This document shows positions 5,925 to 13,904 of a DNA stretch of 34,689 bases, piece by piece. Source of the stretch: a virus; IMG/VR virus record IMGVR_UViG_3300048121_001972, positions 1-34,689 of that record. The stretch is one strand, 5' to 3'. A program made the translations under genes and the position numbers. The notes below the pieces were generated by a model. It ran no database searches. It worked only from the letters and a program-made list of their open reading frames with translations, and was not told where the DNA came from. Every line of letters starts with the position of its first letter. Position 1 is the stretch's first letter.

Positions 5925-6293
5925 CTAGCCTTTATAGGCTTTGCCGTATCCACGTTTAGCTAAACGACCTGCCACACGAGGCTTAGAACGGGTTTTTGAG
6001 GTATTTTTAGATACCATTCCACCCCTCTTCATCTTAATCACAACTCCACCTGTTTTTCCTGTTGTTGGAACATCACCAGAGTCTTTTTGTTTCTGCATTT
6101 GTCGAATAATTGTTTTGAAATTATCGAAGTCTTCTTGTGTATCTATATCTCTCCAACTATCTACACCAAGGGCCTCTTGAGCACTGTTTACTATGTCATT
6201 ATCATATTGCAAACCACCACCAAAAGTGAAAGTTTTGTCCAGAAATAGACCTATTTTTTCTTTAATTCCTGTTTTTTTCTTTTCTTCAGCCAT
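5925..6293 (-). CDS. Small phage protein with basic Gly-rich C-terminus, 122 aa
   Basis: The N-terminal half is helical and acidic (VNSAQEALGVDSWRDI, EDFDNFKTIIRQMQ). The C-terminal 45 residues are basic and glycine-rich (KMKRGGMVSKNTS, then KPRVAGRLAKRGYGKAYKG). Tails of this kind are common in small proteins near structural genes of marine podoviruses, where a DNA- or capsid-associated role is possible; none is proven. It is coupled to the upstream DUF6321-like gene by TAATG. It ends just before the AT-rich gap and is therefore the last gene of its run. Confidence 0.7.
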   Translation of the reverse strand: MAEEKKKTGIKEKIGLFLDKTFTFGGGLQYDNDIVNSAQEALGVDSWRDIDTQEDFDNFKTIIRQMQKQKDSGDVPTTGKTGGVVIKMKRGGMVSKNTSKTRSKPRVAGRLAKRGYGKAYKG

Positions 6294-6427
6294 TATTTTT
6301 TCCTTACTGTTTGCTTTGCTCTAGCAAAAGCTTTCGCGGTGGGAGCACCTTTTGAATTCTTTTTTCTCATTTTTTCTCCACGTTTTCTTTTCGCATGAAT
6401 GTTAGCATAAAGACCAGGACGAGACAT
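6293..6427 (-). CDS. DUF6321-like peptide, 44 aa
   Basis: The frame encodes a very basic 44-residue protein with the blocks RPGLYANIHAKRKRGEKMRK and SKGAPTAKAFARAKQTVRK. The order 'GLYANIHAKR...GEKMRK...KGAPTAKAF' is the signature of short proteins found in cyanophages and other marine phages, which I believe are classed as DUF6321. Function unknown; the charge suggests nucleic acid or capsid binding. Both ends overlap neighbours as TAATG, so three consecutive genes (102, 44 and 122 aa) are translationally coupled. Confidence 0.75.
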   Translation of the reverse strand: MSRPGLYANIHAKRKRGEKMRKKNSKGAPTAKAFARAKQTVRKK

Positions 6428-6735
6428 TACTTCTTTTTTCTTTTAGTGGATTTCTTTTTCATCATTTTAAAATCCGCACCTGTAATTTTACCGTCTTTGT
6501 TCTTGTCTAATTTTTTTTGACCACCAACAAGACCACCATTTTTCTTCTCTTCAATTTTTCTAATAGCTTTGTCCATTTTAGCATATGTATTTTTTAAGCC
6601 ACTAGTCTCATAGTATCTTAGACCAGCTGGTGAAAGACCAAGTCTACCTTTTTCAACATAAGTTTTGGCACCTTCGTCATTTTTTTTACGACCTAATAAA
6701 CCAAGTCCTTTTTTAGCAATTCCAAATATACTCAT
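6427..6735 (-). CDS. Small basic protein with an EF-hand-like loop, 102 aa
   Basis: The C-terminal third carries LDKNKDGKITGADFKMM. This fits a calcium-binding EF-hand or dockerin-like loop (D-x-N-x-D-G-x-I-x-x-x-D). A polybasic end (KKKSTKRKKK) follows. The N-terminus (MSIFGIAKKGLGLLGRKK) is basic and amphipathic. There is no clear Shine-Dalgarno before ATG 6735. Similar small proteins with a DGKITGxDF motif occur in marine phages next to DUF6321-like genes. Calcium binding is plausible from the motif but not shown, and a single unpaired EF-hand would be unusual. Confidence 0.7.
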   Translation of the reverse strand: MSIFGIAKKGLGLLGRKKNDEGAKTYVEKGRLGLSPAGLRYYETSGLKNTYAKMDKAIRKIEEKKNGGLVGGQKKLDKNKDGKITGADFKMMKKKSTKRKKK

Positions 6736-6750
6736 AAGAAATAAATATCA

Positions 6751-6999
6751 CTAATGAAGAGTTTTGCCTAGTTTTTTCTTGAGCCGTGAGGCGTGATCCT
6801 TGTCCCTTTTCCCTTGCTCTTCTACCTCTAGCTCCACTTCCACATCAACCTTGAGGCATGGACAATTCACCAAAATATACGTTTCATAAATAGGAACATA
6901 AAGTTCCCCTGTATCTTTACAAAGGCTACAATCGTATTTCTTTTTTAATTCGATTTTTCGTCGAGACTTGGTATGTACTTTTTTCCTGTTTTTTCCCAT
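6751..6999 (-). CDS. Zinc-knuckle protein, 82 aa
   Basis: A basic N-terminus (GKNRKKVHTKSRRKIELKKK) leads into CSLCKDTGEL and, about 20 residues later, CPCLK. Together these give a CxxC...CxC zinc-binding module with a DnaJ-like CxxCxxxG loop. The C-terminal part is highly charged (VEVELEVEEQ, then RLKKKLGK). It overlaps the RHH-like gene by 55 bp in another frame, a long overlap that makes the exact start uncertain; ATG 6999 has only a poor Shine-Dalgarno. A nucleic-acid-binding role is likely for such a protein but is inference. Confidence 0.6.
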   Translation of the reverse strand: MGKNRKKVHTKSRRKIELKKKYDCSLCKDTGELYVPIYETYILVNCPCLKVDVEVELEVEEQGKRDKDHASRLKKKLGKTLH

Positions 7000-7133
7000 G
7001 CTTCATAAATCATTTCTATAGCTTTATCAGCTAAGGTATTAATAGGAATATGAGTGTTTAATTTAATCTCAGCTAATTTTTCATATCCTGGCTTATTTAC
7101 GGCAACAGATTTATATTTATTTATATCAGTCAT
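6945..7133 (-). CDS. Putative ribbon-helix-helix-type DNA-binding protein, 62 aa
   Basis: The layout is a short strand (KYKSVAVN), then a helix (KPGYEKLAEIKLNT), a turn (HIPINTLADKA) and a second helix (IEMIYEAWEKT). This matches Arc/MetJ/CopG ribbon-helix-helix proteins, which are small dimeric repressors that insert the strand into the DNA major groove. The ribosome site is weak (GAGAA). It lies between polA and the zinc-knuckle gene and could regulate the replication-to-packaging switch; that is a guess. Recognised by pattern only. Confidence 0.55.
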   Translation of the reverse strand: MTDINKYKSVAVNKPGYEKLAEIKLNTHIPINTLADKAIEMIYEAWEKTGKKYIPSLDEKSN

Positions 7134-7158
7134 TTTTTTCTCGGCTTTCTACTTTCTT

Positions 7159-9036
7159 TTATTTACCAGCTTCACCCCAAGTTTTTCCTACTCGAACATT
7201 TACGACACTAGGAACTTTTAACTTATCCACGCAAGTTTCCATAATTTCTCGTACTCTATCAACTTCTTGGGAGTTTTCAAGAGATATATCAAGTTCATCA
7301 TGGATTGCAATATCGGCAACAATACCTTCTTCAAACAAAGTCAGCATAGCTTGTTTCGTTTGATCAGCGGCACTCCCCTGAATTAATTTATTCAAGGATT
7401 TATACGTAAAGGCACGTTTAATGTCATTACCATATTCGACAACTGCTTCTGGGTGAGGAAGAGCTTTATTAATTCCAAAGCGATTAGGTTCCCATAAAGG
7501 AAATCGACATTTACGACCAAGCAGAGTTCGGATATGTCCATGTTTACTAGCAGTACGCATAGCAATGTCTTGTAGCTCTTTGACAAAAGGAATGGATTGA
7601 TGATACTTTTTTAATATTACTTCTGCGTCTTGAATCTCGAGGCCTAAGTCAGTAGCCATTTTTCCTTTACCCATACCATACATAATACCTAAGTTAATAC
7701 TCTTCGCTTCTTCACGAGTAATATCAGCCATGTCCGCTACCATTTGATGAAAGTCTACTTCACTGCCTTCATTGTATTTGGTTAAAACATCTTCACTACC
7801 GGTCAAACCACCTTTGGAACTTAATGCATAGTGAACCAAGATGCGTGGTTCTTGTTGCGAGTAATCAAACACATGCCACTTCTTTCCTTCCTCAGGTAAG
7901 AACGCACCTTTAATCATTTGTGCAACACGTTTATCACGTGCTGGAATGTTTTGAAGGTTAGGATTAGAATAGCTCATACGCCCTGTCACCGCTCCTCCGT
8001 CTTCACCCTTCATCTGATTAATCGATGCATGAACTCTTCCTTTATAAATATGTTTTTTCATACCCGCTAAAAAAGTATTTCTCGTTTTATAAACTTCACG
8101 GGCCTGAACGATCATCTGGGGAAACTCATGGACATGGGTATTTAAAAAATTCTTTTGGAACGAAGGCTCATTAGATTTTTCGGTGCGAGGATAGGGTAGC
8201 TTTAAATGATCAAAAGCTTTGGCAACGCTTCTTGCAGCGTGAATCTCGACATCAAAACCCACATACTTTTTTATCTTCGCTATCAGTCTTTTTTCTTCCG
8301 CTAATAATTCAGCATCAAGGTTATAAAGTTTTTCTTCATCAATACGCACCCCTTTTTTCTTCATGGCATAGGTCACAGGGATTAAACGTTCTTCTAAATC
8401 AAGAATATGGGTGCACTCTTGTTTTTCAATTTCATGCATTAAACGATTGTATAATTTCAATGTTAAGACTGTATCTTGTTCCGCATAGCGACCTACATAC
8501 ATCGGAGGTAATCTCCACATTTCACTTTTCGCATCAACATTAAATTCTGTAGCGGCCTCTCTTAGTGCTGATTCATCTTTCGTTTCCCCAACGTAGTCAT
8601 AACCTAGTGAGTTCAAGGAGTAGTAGGTTCGATTTTCATCGATTAAAGGTGCCATGATCATTGTATCTTTAATACGACCACGCAAGGAAAAGCCCTCAGC
8701 CTCTAACCACCCTATGTCATAGGAAGAATTATGAAATAATTTAGGGCAATCAGAATTGAAGATTTTTTGTAAAGGATCACGAATGATATTTAAATCAAAG
8801 TTGCCACCGCCTTCATGTGCAATTGGAAAATAACCAGTCCAACCATCAACGGCAAGAGATATTCCCGCAACAAAGCCGTCTTGACGGAAATATCCAGGAC
8901 CCAATTTTTTAAGATTCGGATCACTAGTCTCAACATCAATTGCAATACAAGAAGCCGAAGATAAATCTGGAACACTTTGAGGAGGCATCCATTCAGGAGG
9001 TGCTGTTTTTGCTTTTGGAAATTTGTTATCATTCAT
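7159..9036 (-). CDS. polA: Family A DNA polymerase (PolA) with 3'-5' exonuclease
   Basis: This is the replicative polymerase of the phage. The exonuclease is complete: Exo I D34/E36 (IDVETS), Exo II D107 (HNSSYD) and Exo III Y184/D188 (YAEQD). The polymerase has motif A at D391 (DYSQQEPR), motif B REEAKSINLGIMYG with K445 and Y453, and motif C HDE at 579-581. No 5' nuclease domain is present, as is usual for phage enzymes of about 600 aa. The residue equivalent to E. coli Phe762 is Leu449. In surveys of marine viruses Leu at this site has been associated with slower or temperate-type replication, whereas Phe or Tyr is linked to lytic phages. It overlaps the 68-aa gene by 8 bp. Confidence 0.97.
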   Translation of the reverse strand: MNDNKFPKAKTAPPEWMPPQSVPDLSSASCIAIDVETSDPNLKKLGPGYFRQDGFVAGISLAVDGWTGYFPIAHEGGGNFDLNIIRDPLQKIFNSDCPKLFHNSSYDIGWLEAEGFSLRGRIKDTMIMAPLIDENRTYYSLNSLGYDYVGETKDESALREAATEFNVDAKSEMWRLPPMYVGRYAEQDTVLTLKLYNRLMHEIEKQECTHILDLEERLIPVTYAMKKKGVRIDEEKLYNLDAELLAEEKRLIAKIKKYVGFDVEIHAARSVAKAFDHLKLPYPRTEKSNEPSFQKNFLNTHVHEFPQMIVQAREVYKTRNTFLAGMKKHIYKGRVHASINQMKGEDGGAVTGRMSYSNPNLQNIPARDKRVAQMIKGAFLPEEGKKWHVFDYSQQEPRILVHYALSSKGGLTGSEDVLTKYNEGSEVDFHQMVADMADITREEAKSINLGIMYGMGKGKMATDLGLEIQDAEVILKKYHQSIPFVKELQDIAMRTASKHGHIRTLLGRKCRFPLWEPNRFGINKALPHPEAVVEYGNDIKRAFTYKSLNKLIQGSAADQTKQAMLTLFEEGIVADIAIHDELDISLENSQEVDRVREIMETCVDKLKVPSVVNVRVGKTWGEAGK

Positions 9037-9235
9037 CTTGTTTGCTTTCTGATAATTCTTTTTTTACTTGCATGTGTTTTAAATAATAAGTTGCCGCTTT
9101 TGTAATATCTTCATGAAGCATCGGTAGATTACCAATGTCTAATTCAACAGGATTACCTATCTCATTATTAACTTTTGTTACTTCGTCTCTTGTTAAACTT
9201 ACTAATAGTTTTCCGTCTTGATAAATTATTCTCAT
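9029..9235 (-). CDS. Hypothetical protein between helicase and polymerase, 68 aa
   Basis: A short beta-hairpin start (RIIYQDGKLLVSLT) is followed by an acidic middle and a helix with a charged tail (YYLKHMQVKKELSESKQDE). It overlaps the UvrD-like gene by 4 bp (ATGA) and polA by 8 bp, so it is translated as part of the replication operon. It may be an accessory of one of those enzymes; this rests only on position. No family recognised. Confidence 0.65.
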   Translation of the reverse strand: MRIIYQDGKLLVSLTRDEVTKVNNEIGNPVELDIGNLPMLHEDITKAATYYLKHMQVKKELSESKQDE

Positions 9236-10767
9236 TGAAATATCTCCGTAAATTCTCTACTGCCTTCGGCTCTAATAATGTGTAATGATTTTTTTGCTCT
9301 TGTTGCTCCCACGTAAAATACTCTCCTTTCGCTATCAATGTTCGATAGCAGTTTATCTTCTGTCTTCTTTGACAGATCTGTTAATAACATCACATGATCA
9401 GCTTCTCCACCTTTTGATCCGTGAATCGTGCTGAGTTTTATTCGAGGCGGAGTTGTCAGCATTGTTTCATCTTTTTGTAGCATCGTCTTTACATACAAAG
9501 ATTTATTCTCACTTACTTTATCAAGGGCATGATGCCAAGGATAATTTGCATGAGCTACTAAACCGTGATTTTGTTGTAAGTCTTTCATTGAAAACATTTG
9601 TCCCGGAAGAACTTGAATGTTTAAAGTTTTATGTCCTCGCTTAACACGATTACCAACAGACATATAATAATACAAATCTTTAACATCAGAAAATTCTACA
9701 TCTTGACCTGTGCGAAGTTTTTCCCATGTTTCAATTGCTTTTAAAAGTTTGGAACTGACACTTGGTTGATTACCTCGAATAAAGTGATGTCCAAATTGTT
9801 TTAAGTCGTGTTCTATATTATCTAATAAATAATTAGCACGAGCTAAGATAAGCCACTCGCCATGATCAAAACTACTTGCATTGAGTTTGTAAGCATAGGA
9901 CTGCGTAAAACCTCGATACTTTCTAGGTTTCCAAAGCTTTTGTTTTCGATGTTGAATTCTTTGGACTAAACGATCTGCTACTTCATGATTTGTTTGCGGT
10001 ACACGATATGATTGATTTAACACTTCTGTTTCCCAATCAAGATCAACCAAACGACCACTATCAGCTCCCGCCCAATCGAAGATAGCTTGATCATCATCTC
10101 CCGCTACATAGACTCGTGTGGCGTGAGCCATGATCTTGTTAATCACGTTCCACTGTAACCACGACAAGTCTTGTGCTTCATCAACAATTAATACTTCTAA
10201 CTTTGGCGATGTCCCGATCTGTACAAAATCCATAAGCATGTCCGTATAATCTTTCACGTTCATGGTTTCTTTGTACTTAATCAATGATTCAATGACGTAC
10301 TTTGTTTTAAAAAAGCCACCATCAATACGACCAAAGCGATTGTATTCATCTTCTAATGTAGTTCCCCTCGCTCTGGATAAATCATAGACACGAAGATGTT
10401 CATTATTGTGTACAGATACGCCAACTTCATCAGCTGAAGTGACATTGAGGAGGGGAACTTTTATTACCTCAGCCAATTCTCGATAGTGCTGAGGTGTCAT
10501 AACTTCATCGGAGTTATAATTTAAATTTTTAAAAACAAAACTATGAATAGTGCGAAACCAAATTAATTCTTTTTTGGTAAGATTAAATTTATTACCAGCT
10601 CGTTCCACTGCTTCTTGAGCCGCTTTGCGTGTAAAAGCAAGATAGGCAATTCGATCAGGTGGAACGCCCCTAGCTAATTCTTCTTCAACAATAGATAATA
10701 ACCTTGTTGTTTTTCCTGTACCAGGAGGTCCGAAAATTATTTTTTTAGACAATGTGACAGTCTCCAT
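9232..10767 (-). CDS. UvrD/PcrA-like superfamily 1 DNA helicase, 511 aa
   Basis: All SF1A helicase motifs are visible: Walker A GPPGTGKTT (13-21), motif Ia AYLAFTRKAAQEAV, Walker B VDEAQD (195-200), motif III AGDDDQAIFDWAGAD, motif IV LNQSYRVP, motif V LSTIHGSKGGEADHV and motif VI YVGATRAKKSL. These ATPases unwind DNA 3' to 5' and act in repair and replication. The protein is shorter than bacterial UvrD (about 700 aa), as is typical for phage versions. The annotated ATG at 10767 lies inside the nuclease gene (23 bp overlap) with a weak ribosome site; a TTG five codons later has GGAG upstream and is an alternative start. Confidence 0.93.
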   Translation of the reverse strand: METVTLSKKIIFGPPGTGKTTRLLSIVEEELARGVPPDRIAYLAFTRKAAQEAVERAGNKFNLTKKELIWFRTIHSFVFKNLNYNSDEVMTPQHYRELAEVIKVPLLNVTSADEVGVSVHNNEHLRVYDLSRARGTTLEDEYNRFGRIDGGFFKTKYVIESLIKYKETMNVKDYTDMLMDFVQIGTSPKLEVLIVDEAQDLSWLQWNVINKIMAHATRVYVAGDDDQAIFDWAGADSGRLVDLDWETEVLNQSYRVPQTNHEVADRLVQRIQHRKQKLWKPRKYRGFTQSYAYKLNASSFDHGEWLILARANYLLDNIEHDLKQFGHHFIRGNQPSVSSKLLKAIETWEKLRTGQDVEFSDVKDLYYYMSVGNRVKRGHKTLNIQVLPGQMFSMKDLQQNHGLVAHANYPWHHALDKVSENKSLYVKTMLQKDETMLTTPPRIKLSTIHGSKGGEADHVMLLTDLSKKTEDKLLSNIDSERRVFYVGATRAKKSLHIIRAEGSREFTEIFQ

Positions 10768-11041
10768 TTTCTGTGACGTAAATAAATTTAACGCCTAATT
10801 TTTTTTGTTCATCTGACTTCTTGGAATAAATACGTCTACCCCTGTGTCGAGATACTTTAACTTTATCAGAATAATATCGTTCTGTCTTAACATCGAAGAG
10901 ATGCACTGATCCCTGACGAAACCCAATGATATCTACAGGACCAATTTTATAAATATTATCAAAGGGAATGTAGCCATGTTCAGCTAACCATACCAAAGCA
11001 AATTGATGGGAGATCATTCCTTTCAAATGTTGTTTATACAT
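10745..11041 (-). CDS. PD-(D/E)XK nuclease-like protein, 98 aa
   Basis: The core IGPVDIIGFRQGSVHLFDVKTE fits a PD-(D/E)XK nuclease: the first acid in GPVD, then a second acid and Lys in FDVKTE (written over two strands, residues about 33-54). An N-terminal helix (SHQFALVWLAEHG) and a basic segment (RHRGRRIYSKK) complete a minimal fold. Such small nucleases include Holliday junction resolvases and phage endonucleases that process DNA during replication or packaging; the substrate cannot be told from sequence. It lies directly before the UvrD-like helicase, with overlap, which suggests joint work on recombining DNA. Confidence 0.75.
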   Translation of the reverse strand: MYKQHLKGMISHQFALVWLAEHGYIPFDNIYKIGPVDIIGFRQGSVHLFDVKTERYYSDKVKVSRHRGRRIYSKKSDEQKKLGVKFIYVTENGDCHIV

Positions 11042-11222
11042 TGTCTCTTTTCTTACTTAATTGAATTGCACTTTCTAAAACTAAAGCTTGAGCATTAGTA
11101 AAATAATTTCTACCTAATAATTTTTCAGCAAGTTCTCTTGCACGTTTTCTTTTGGCTCGTTCCAATTTATATTTTACAGAACCTCTGTGATCAAAATGTT
11201 CATAAGTTGGTTTATGTTTCAT
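11034..11222 (-). CDS. Hypothetical basic helical protein, 62 aa
   Basis: A highly basic N-terminal half (SVKYKLERAKRKRARELAEK) precedes a helix (NAQALVLESAIQLSKKRDN). A purine-rich ribosome site (AAAGGATAGTAAGG) lies before ATG 11222. It overlaps the 85-aa gene by 11 bp and the nuclease gene by 8 bp, so it is a coupled member of the replication operon. The charge suggests DNA binding. No family recognised. Confidence 0.65.
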   Translation of the reverse strand: MKHKPTYEHFDHRGSVKYKLERAKRKRARELAEKLLGRNYFTNAQALVLESAIQLSKKRDNV

Positions 11223-11469
11223 CCTTACTATCCTTTTTGTTTACATATTGAGCAATGATTTTTCTTTCATAGTCTTCAAAAATAAGAGCTTGAATTTCTT
11301 GTTTTGATCTTGCAGTAAGATTTACTTCATCAAATTTTCTTTTAGTGTGATAATTGTTTTCGTCTGAAATTATTATTTCTGCCTCCAACTTAATGAGTTT
11401 AATATTAAAATTTAAACAATGATTAGTTCCTTTAAACATTGTTCCCCATAATTTAGGTCCTTTTTTCAC
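11212..11469 (-). CDS. Hypothetical protein with GTG start, 85 aa
   Basis: The frame opens with GTG overlapping the primase stop as GTGA (11466-11469), a usual re-initiation arrangement; an ATG ten codons later (MFKGTNH) is possible. The middle is beta-rich (LNFNIKLIKLEAEIIIS) and the end is helical and charged (QALIFEDYERKIIAQYVN). It resembles a small beta-barrel or adaptor but no family is recognised. It follows the primase gene directly and so may be an accessory to it; this is positional inference. Confidence 0.6.
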   Translation of the reverse strand: MKKGPKLWGTMFKGTNHCLNFNIKLIKLEAEIIISDENNYHTKRKFDEVNLTARSKQEIQALIFEDYERKIIAQYVNKKDSKDET

Positions 11470-13019
11470 AACAACGCCTCCGAACCGTCATCCATATCAG
11501 GTACAGAAAAACTTGTTTGTTGTAATCTTTCATAAGGCACCATCCAAACAAATTCTGTTTTACCATTAATAGATAATCGGTGATGCCCACCACTTCTCTT
11601 TAACTTAATGTGAGCAGACATTTCTGTTGTAGACATGCCTTTAAATTTTTTCTTTTCTTCCACATAATTTATTAAAAATTCCATTTTAAAATATGCTTTT
11701 GTTTGTTCACTCTTTTCATCTTTTTCAAAAAGAACATTTCCTAGTTTTATCTGTTCTCTTGTATCAGCGACAGGAGTTTCATCTAAAAAAGAATTTAATA
11801 AATTATCAAATCTTCCAACCTTTGTTATCTCTCTTGGCATTTCAATAACTTGTACTTTAGAAAGTAATTCATTTAACAATCGTATCCATTTCTTTTGAGG
11901 CATGGGTTCTGGAAAAGGAATAATGTTAATTTCATCAATACACCTTTTTAAAAACAAACTTTGTGAAAATAATTCATCTGTATTTAATGCAATAGGTTTT
12001 CCATCAATGTTCATAAACCATATAGAATCATCTGATTGATATTTTCTTAGATCAGATAATTGTGAAGCATAGTCTTCACCAATACCAAATTGTCGAACAG
12101 AACATTCTGTAGAATTACAATGATTACACATGGGAGGCACTTTACATTTATATTGATACTCTTGTTTTTTGTGTTGGTTAATTGTCTTCATTACCTGTGA
12201 ACTACTCAGGGGTGGTTGCATAAAGTCTCTATTAAACTCATCAATTTTTTGTGACCATACGTTCTCATCATTCCATTTCTTCTTCGCATAGACAGCATAT
12301 TGATATAGAGCTTCATCACGACCACCCTCTGGTATTCCCAAAGTCATCATAGTTTGTAGACAAGGAGGCCCATCGCTAAGGGGAGTATCGCTAGTATTTT
12401 TTTCCTTAGCTTTCAGCTTTGAGAATTTTTTTGGATCAACGGCAACTTCATCATAATAATCTAAAAATTGAGAAAGCTTCAGTGCATTGCCGTCTTCATC
12501 ATATGCATATCGCATAGAGTTTTCACCTTCAAAGTAAGGTAAGTTTAAAAAGTTTCCTGTATCACCTCTATCAGTTCTAATTTCAATTTGTTTAGGAAAA
12601 ATTTCACTAGAGGCATAACCAAGTAACGATGCAAATTCTTGTAATTTTTTTCTCATCATTACTGCTGGTATAAAATCAGTTGTAAATAAAAATAAATGGC
12701 ATCCCCCAGATTTAGACCTAAAAACTGTAAGAGGTATCTTTTTTTCTTTCAGTGATAGTGAGATTTTCTTGTGATCGAGAGGGTAAACGTCGACATCAAT
12801 ACAACCCCACTTGCACTTACTATCATCATTAATAGGAATAACTCCGAGAGATGCTCCCTCTCCTTTCAAATGCTTTTGCCAATTTACATCGGTGATAGGT
12901 TCTTGAACAACCTTACCCGTACCTTTGACTTTATTTTTATCAGATACTTCACCTGAAATAATAAAGATTCCATAGGCACGATTAAGACCTTCAAATATTT
13001 GTTTAAACTTATCGATCAT
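11466..13019 (-). CDS. AEP-type primase-polymerase with PriCT domain, 517 aa
   Basis: The N-terminal domain carries the archaeo-eukaryotic primase signature: catalytic D75 and D77 in CIDVDVY and a nucleotide-binding His108 in RSKSGGCHLFLF, followed by GNFLNLPYF, as in primases of the TOTE and phage type. About residue 225 a PriCT-like helical domain begins (GIPEGGRDEALYQYAVYAKK, with PPLSSSQVMKTI). Next is a four-Cys cluster (C292, C298, C301, C306) and then RQFGIG, probably a zinc or Fe-S site. The last 200 residues show no helicase motifs. It should make primers for PolA. ATG 13019 is chosen; a TTG at 13028 is possible. Neither has a Shine-Dalgarno. Confidence 0.85.
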   Translation of the reverse strand: MIDKFKQIFEGLNRAYGIFIISGEVSDKNKVKGTGKVVQEPITDVNWQKHLKGEGASLGVIPINDDSKCKWGCIDVDVYPLDHKKISLSLKEKKIPLTVFRSKSGGCHLFLFTTDFIPAVMMRKKLQEFASLLGYASSEIFPKQIEIRTDRGDTGNFLNLPYFEGENSMRYAYDEDGNALKLSQFLDYYDEVAVDPKKFSKLKAKEKNTSDTPLSDGPPCLQTMMTLGIPEGGRDEALYQYAVYAKKKWNDENVWSQKIDEFNRDFMQPPLSSSQVMKTINQHKKQEYQYKCKVPPMCNHCNSTECSVRQFGIGEDYASQLSDLRKYQSDDSIWFMNIDGKPIALNTDELFSQSLFLKRCIDEINIIPFPEPMPQKKWIRLLNELLSKVQVIEMPREITKVGRFDNLLNSFLDETPVADTREQIKLGNVLFEKDEKSEQTKAYFKMEFLINYVEEKKKFKGMSTTEMSAHIKLKRSGGHHRLSINGKTEFVWMVPYERLQQTSFSVPDMDDGSEALL

Positions 13020-13030
13020 GTAGGGCAATT

Positions 13031-13072
13031 AGGGGCGGGGAAGAAAGGAGAGAATAAGAAGAAACCGCCCCC
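13031..13072 (-). promoter_or_regulatory. GC-rich hairpin with pyrimidine loop before the primase
   Basis: In the gap between the SSB-like and primase genes, GGGGCGG (13032-13038) and CCGCCCC (13065-13071) form a 7-bp, all-GC inverted repeat. On the minus-strand mRNA its 26-base loop is almost pure pyrimidine. It precedes a start codon without a Shine-Dalgarno. This stands out sharply in AT-rich DNA. It could act as a translational control or processing element; it has no T-run in the minus direction, so it is not a simple terminator of that strand. Confidence 0.5.
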
Positions 13073-13079
13073 AAACTTT

Positions 13080-13895
13080 TTATATCATACCTGAGTCTTC
13101 ATTGTCACTATTTGTTTCTGCCACTTCTACTTCAGGTTTGACTACTACATCACCTTTTGTAACAGATTGTGAGAATACTTTAGCGTCCTGTAAGACTTCA
13201 ACATCTTTAACAGAATCTTCTAAAGATATATCCCAAACTGCCCAAGACATAGCATCCTTTTTTACAAGTTCACCTTTAAGCCTGTAAATGTATGCATAAG
13301 CGGGTGGTGTAAAAGGACCATTTTTACCTTCCATAACTTGTGATTTAATCATGGTATTCAATAACTTTGCTTTCTTGAAATTTGTAGAAAACATAGATAT
13401 TTGAGCGGGCTTCCATATTCCTTCTTCATCTTCAAATAACACAAAAAAGTTTCCATCAGTTCTTATATAAGTATCGGTCAATTCACCGTTTTCTATATAA
13501 ACATCTTTTGACTCTACTTTTTTGGTCTTTGTTAAAATATCAGAAGAAGAATCATAGGCTCCTAAAAAACCACCACCTTTTTCAACTTCTTTCCAATGAG
13601 TATATTGTTTGATAAAAGCACAAGGAATAATTCTTATTCCCTCAGTCTTTTTCCAAACTTTCTGTGATATATTATGATAAATTTCAGCTTTTGATATTTC
13701 ATCAGGAGCATCTTTAGCATTACCATGATATAATTTTAGTCTTGGTAGTTCTAAATCATTAGAACCAATATTTTGCGAACCATCTCCTGCGTTTTGTTCA
13801 AGAAATGAATCGATATTTAAAGTAGCTACTTCTGTATTTGCGTCTTTGGTAGCCACTGCACCCTTTTTCTTAGGTGTTGTTTTTCGTTTCGCCAT
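13080..13895 (-). CDS. Putative single-stranded DNA-binding protein, 271 aa
   Basis: The start has a near-perfect Shine-Dalgarno (AAGGAGGT), suggesting high expression, as expected for an SSB. A basic, flexible N-terminus (AKRKTTPKKKGAVATK) precedes a beta-rich body with LELPRLKLYHGN, RIIPCAFIKQYTHWKEV and NFFVLFEDEEG. The C-terminus is acidic (ETNSDNEDSGMI), like the tails SSBs use to recruit partners. Many phages carry a protein of this pattern ('PRLKL...', about 250-300 aa) between a small helical conserved protein and primase or polymerase genes. The SSB role is inferred from layout and context, not from a defined OB-fold motif. Confidence 0.6.
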   Translation of the reverse strand: MAKRKTTPKKKGAVATKDANTEVATLNIDSFLEQNAGDGSQNIGSNDLELPRLKLYHGNAKDAPDEISKAEIYHNISQKVWKKTEGIRIIPCAFIKQYTHWKEVEKGGGFLGAYDSSSDILTKTKKVESKDVYIENGELTDTYIRTDGNFFVLFEDEEGIWKPAQISMFSTNFKKAKLLNTMIKSQVMEGKNGPFTPPAYAYIYRLKGELVKKDAMSWAVWDISLEDSVKDVEVLQDAKVFSQSVTKGDVVVKPEVEVAETNSDNEDSGMI

Positions 13896-13904
13896 ATTAC
13901 CTCC

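Noticed and set aside
5927-5940. AGCCT/AGGCT hairpin at the end of the 122-aa gene as a terminator
   Set aside because: Only five base pairs and no T-run follows on the minus strand.
12771-12956. 61-aa plus-strand frame inside the primase gene
   Set aside because: Shadow of the primase reading frame, without a start signal.
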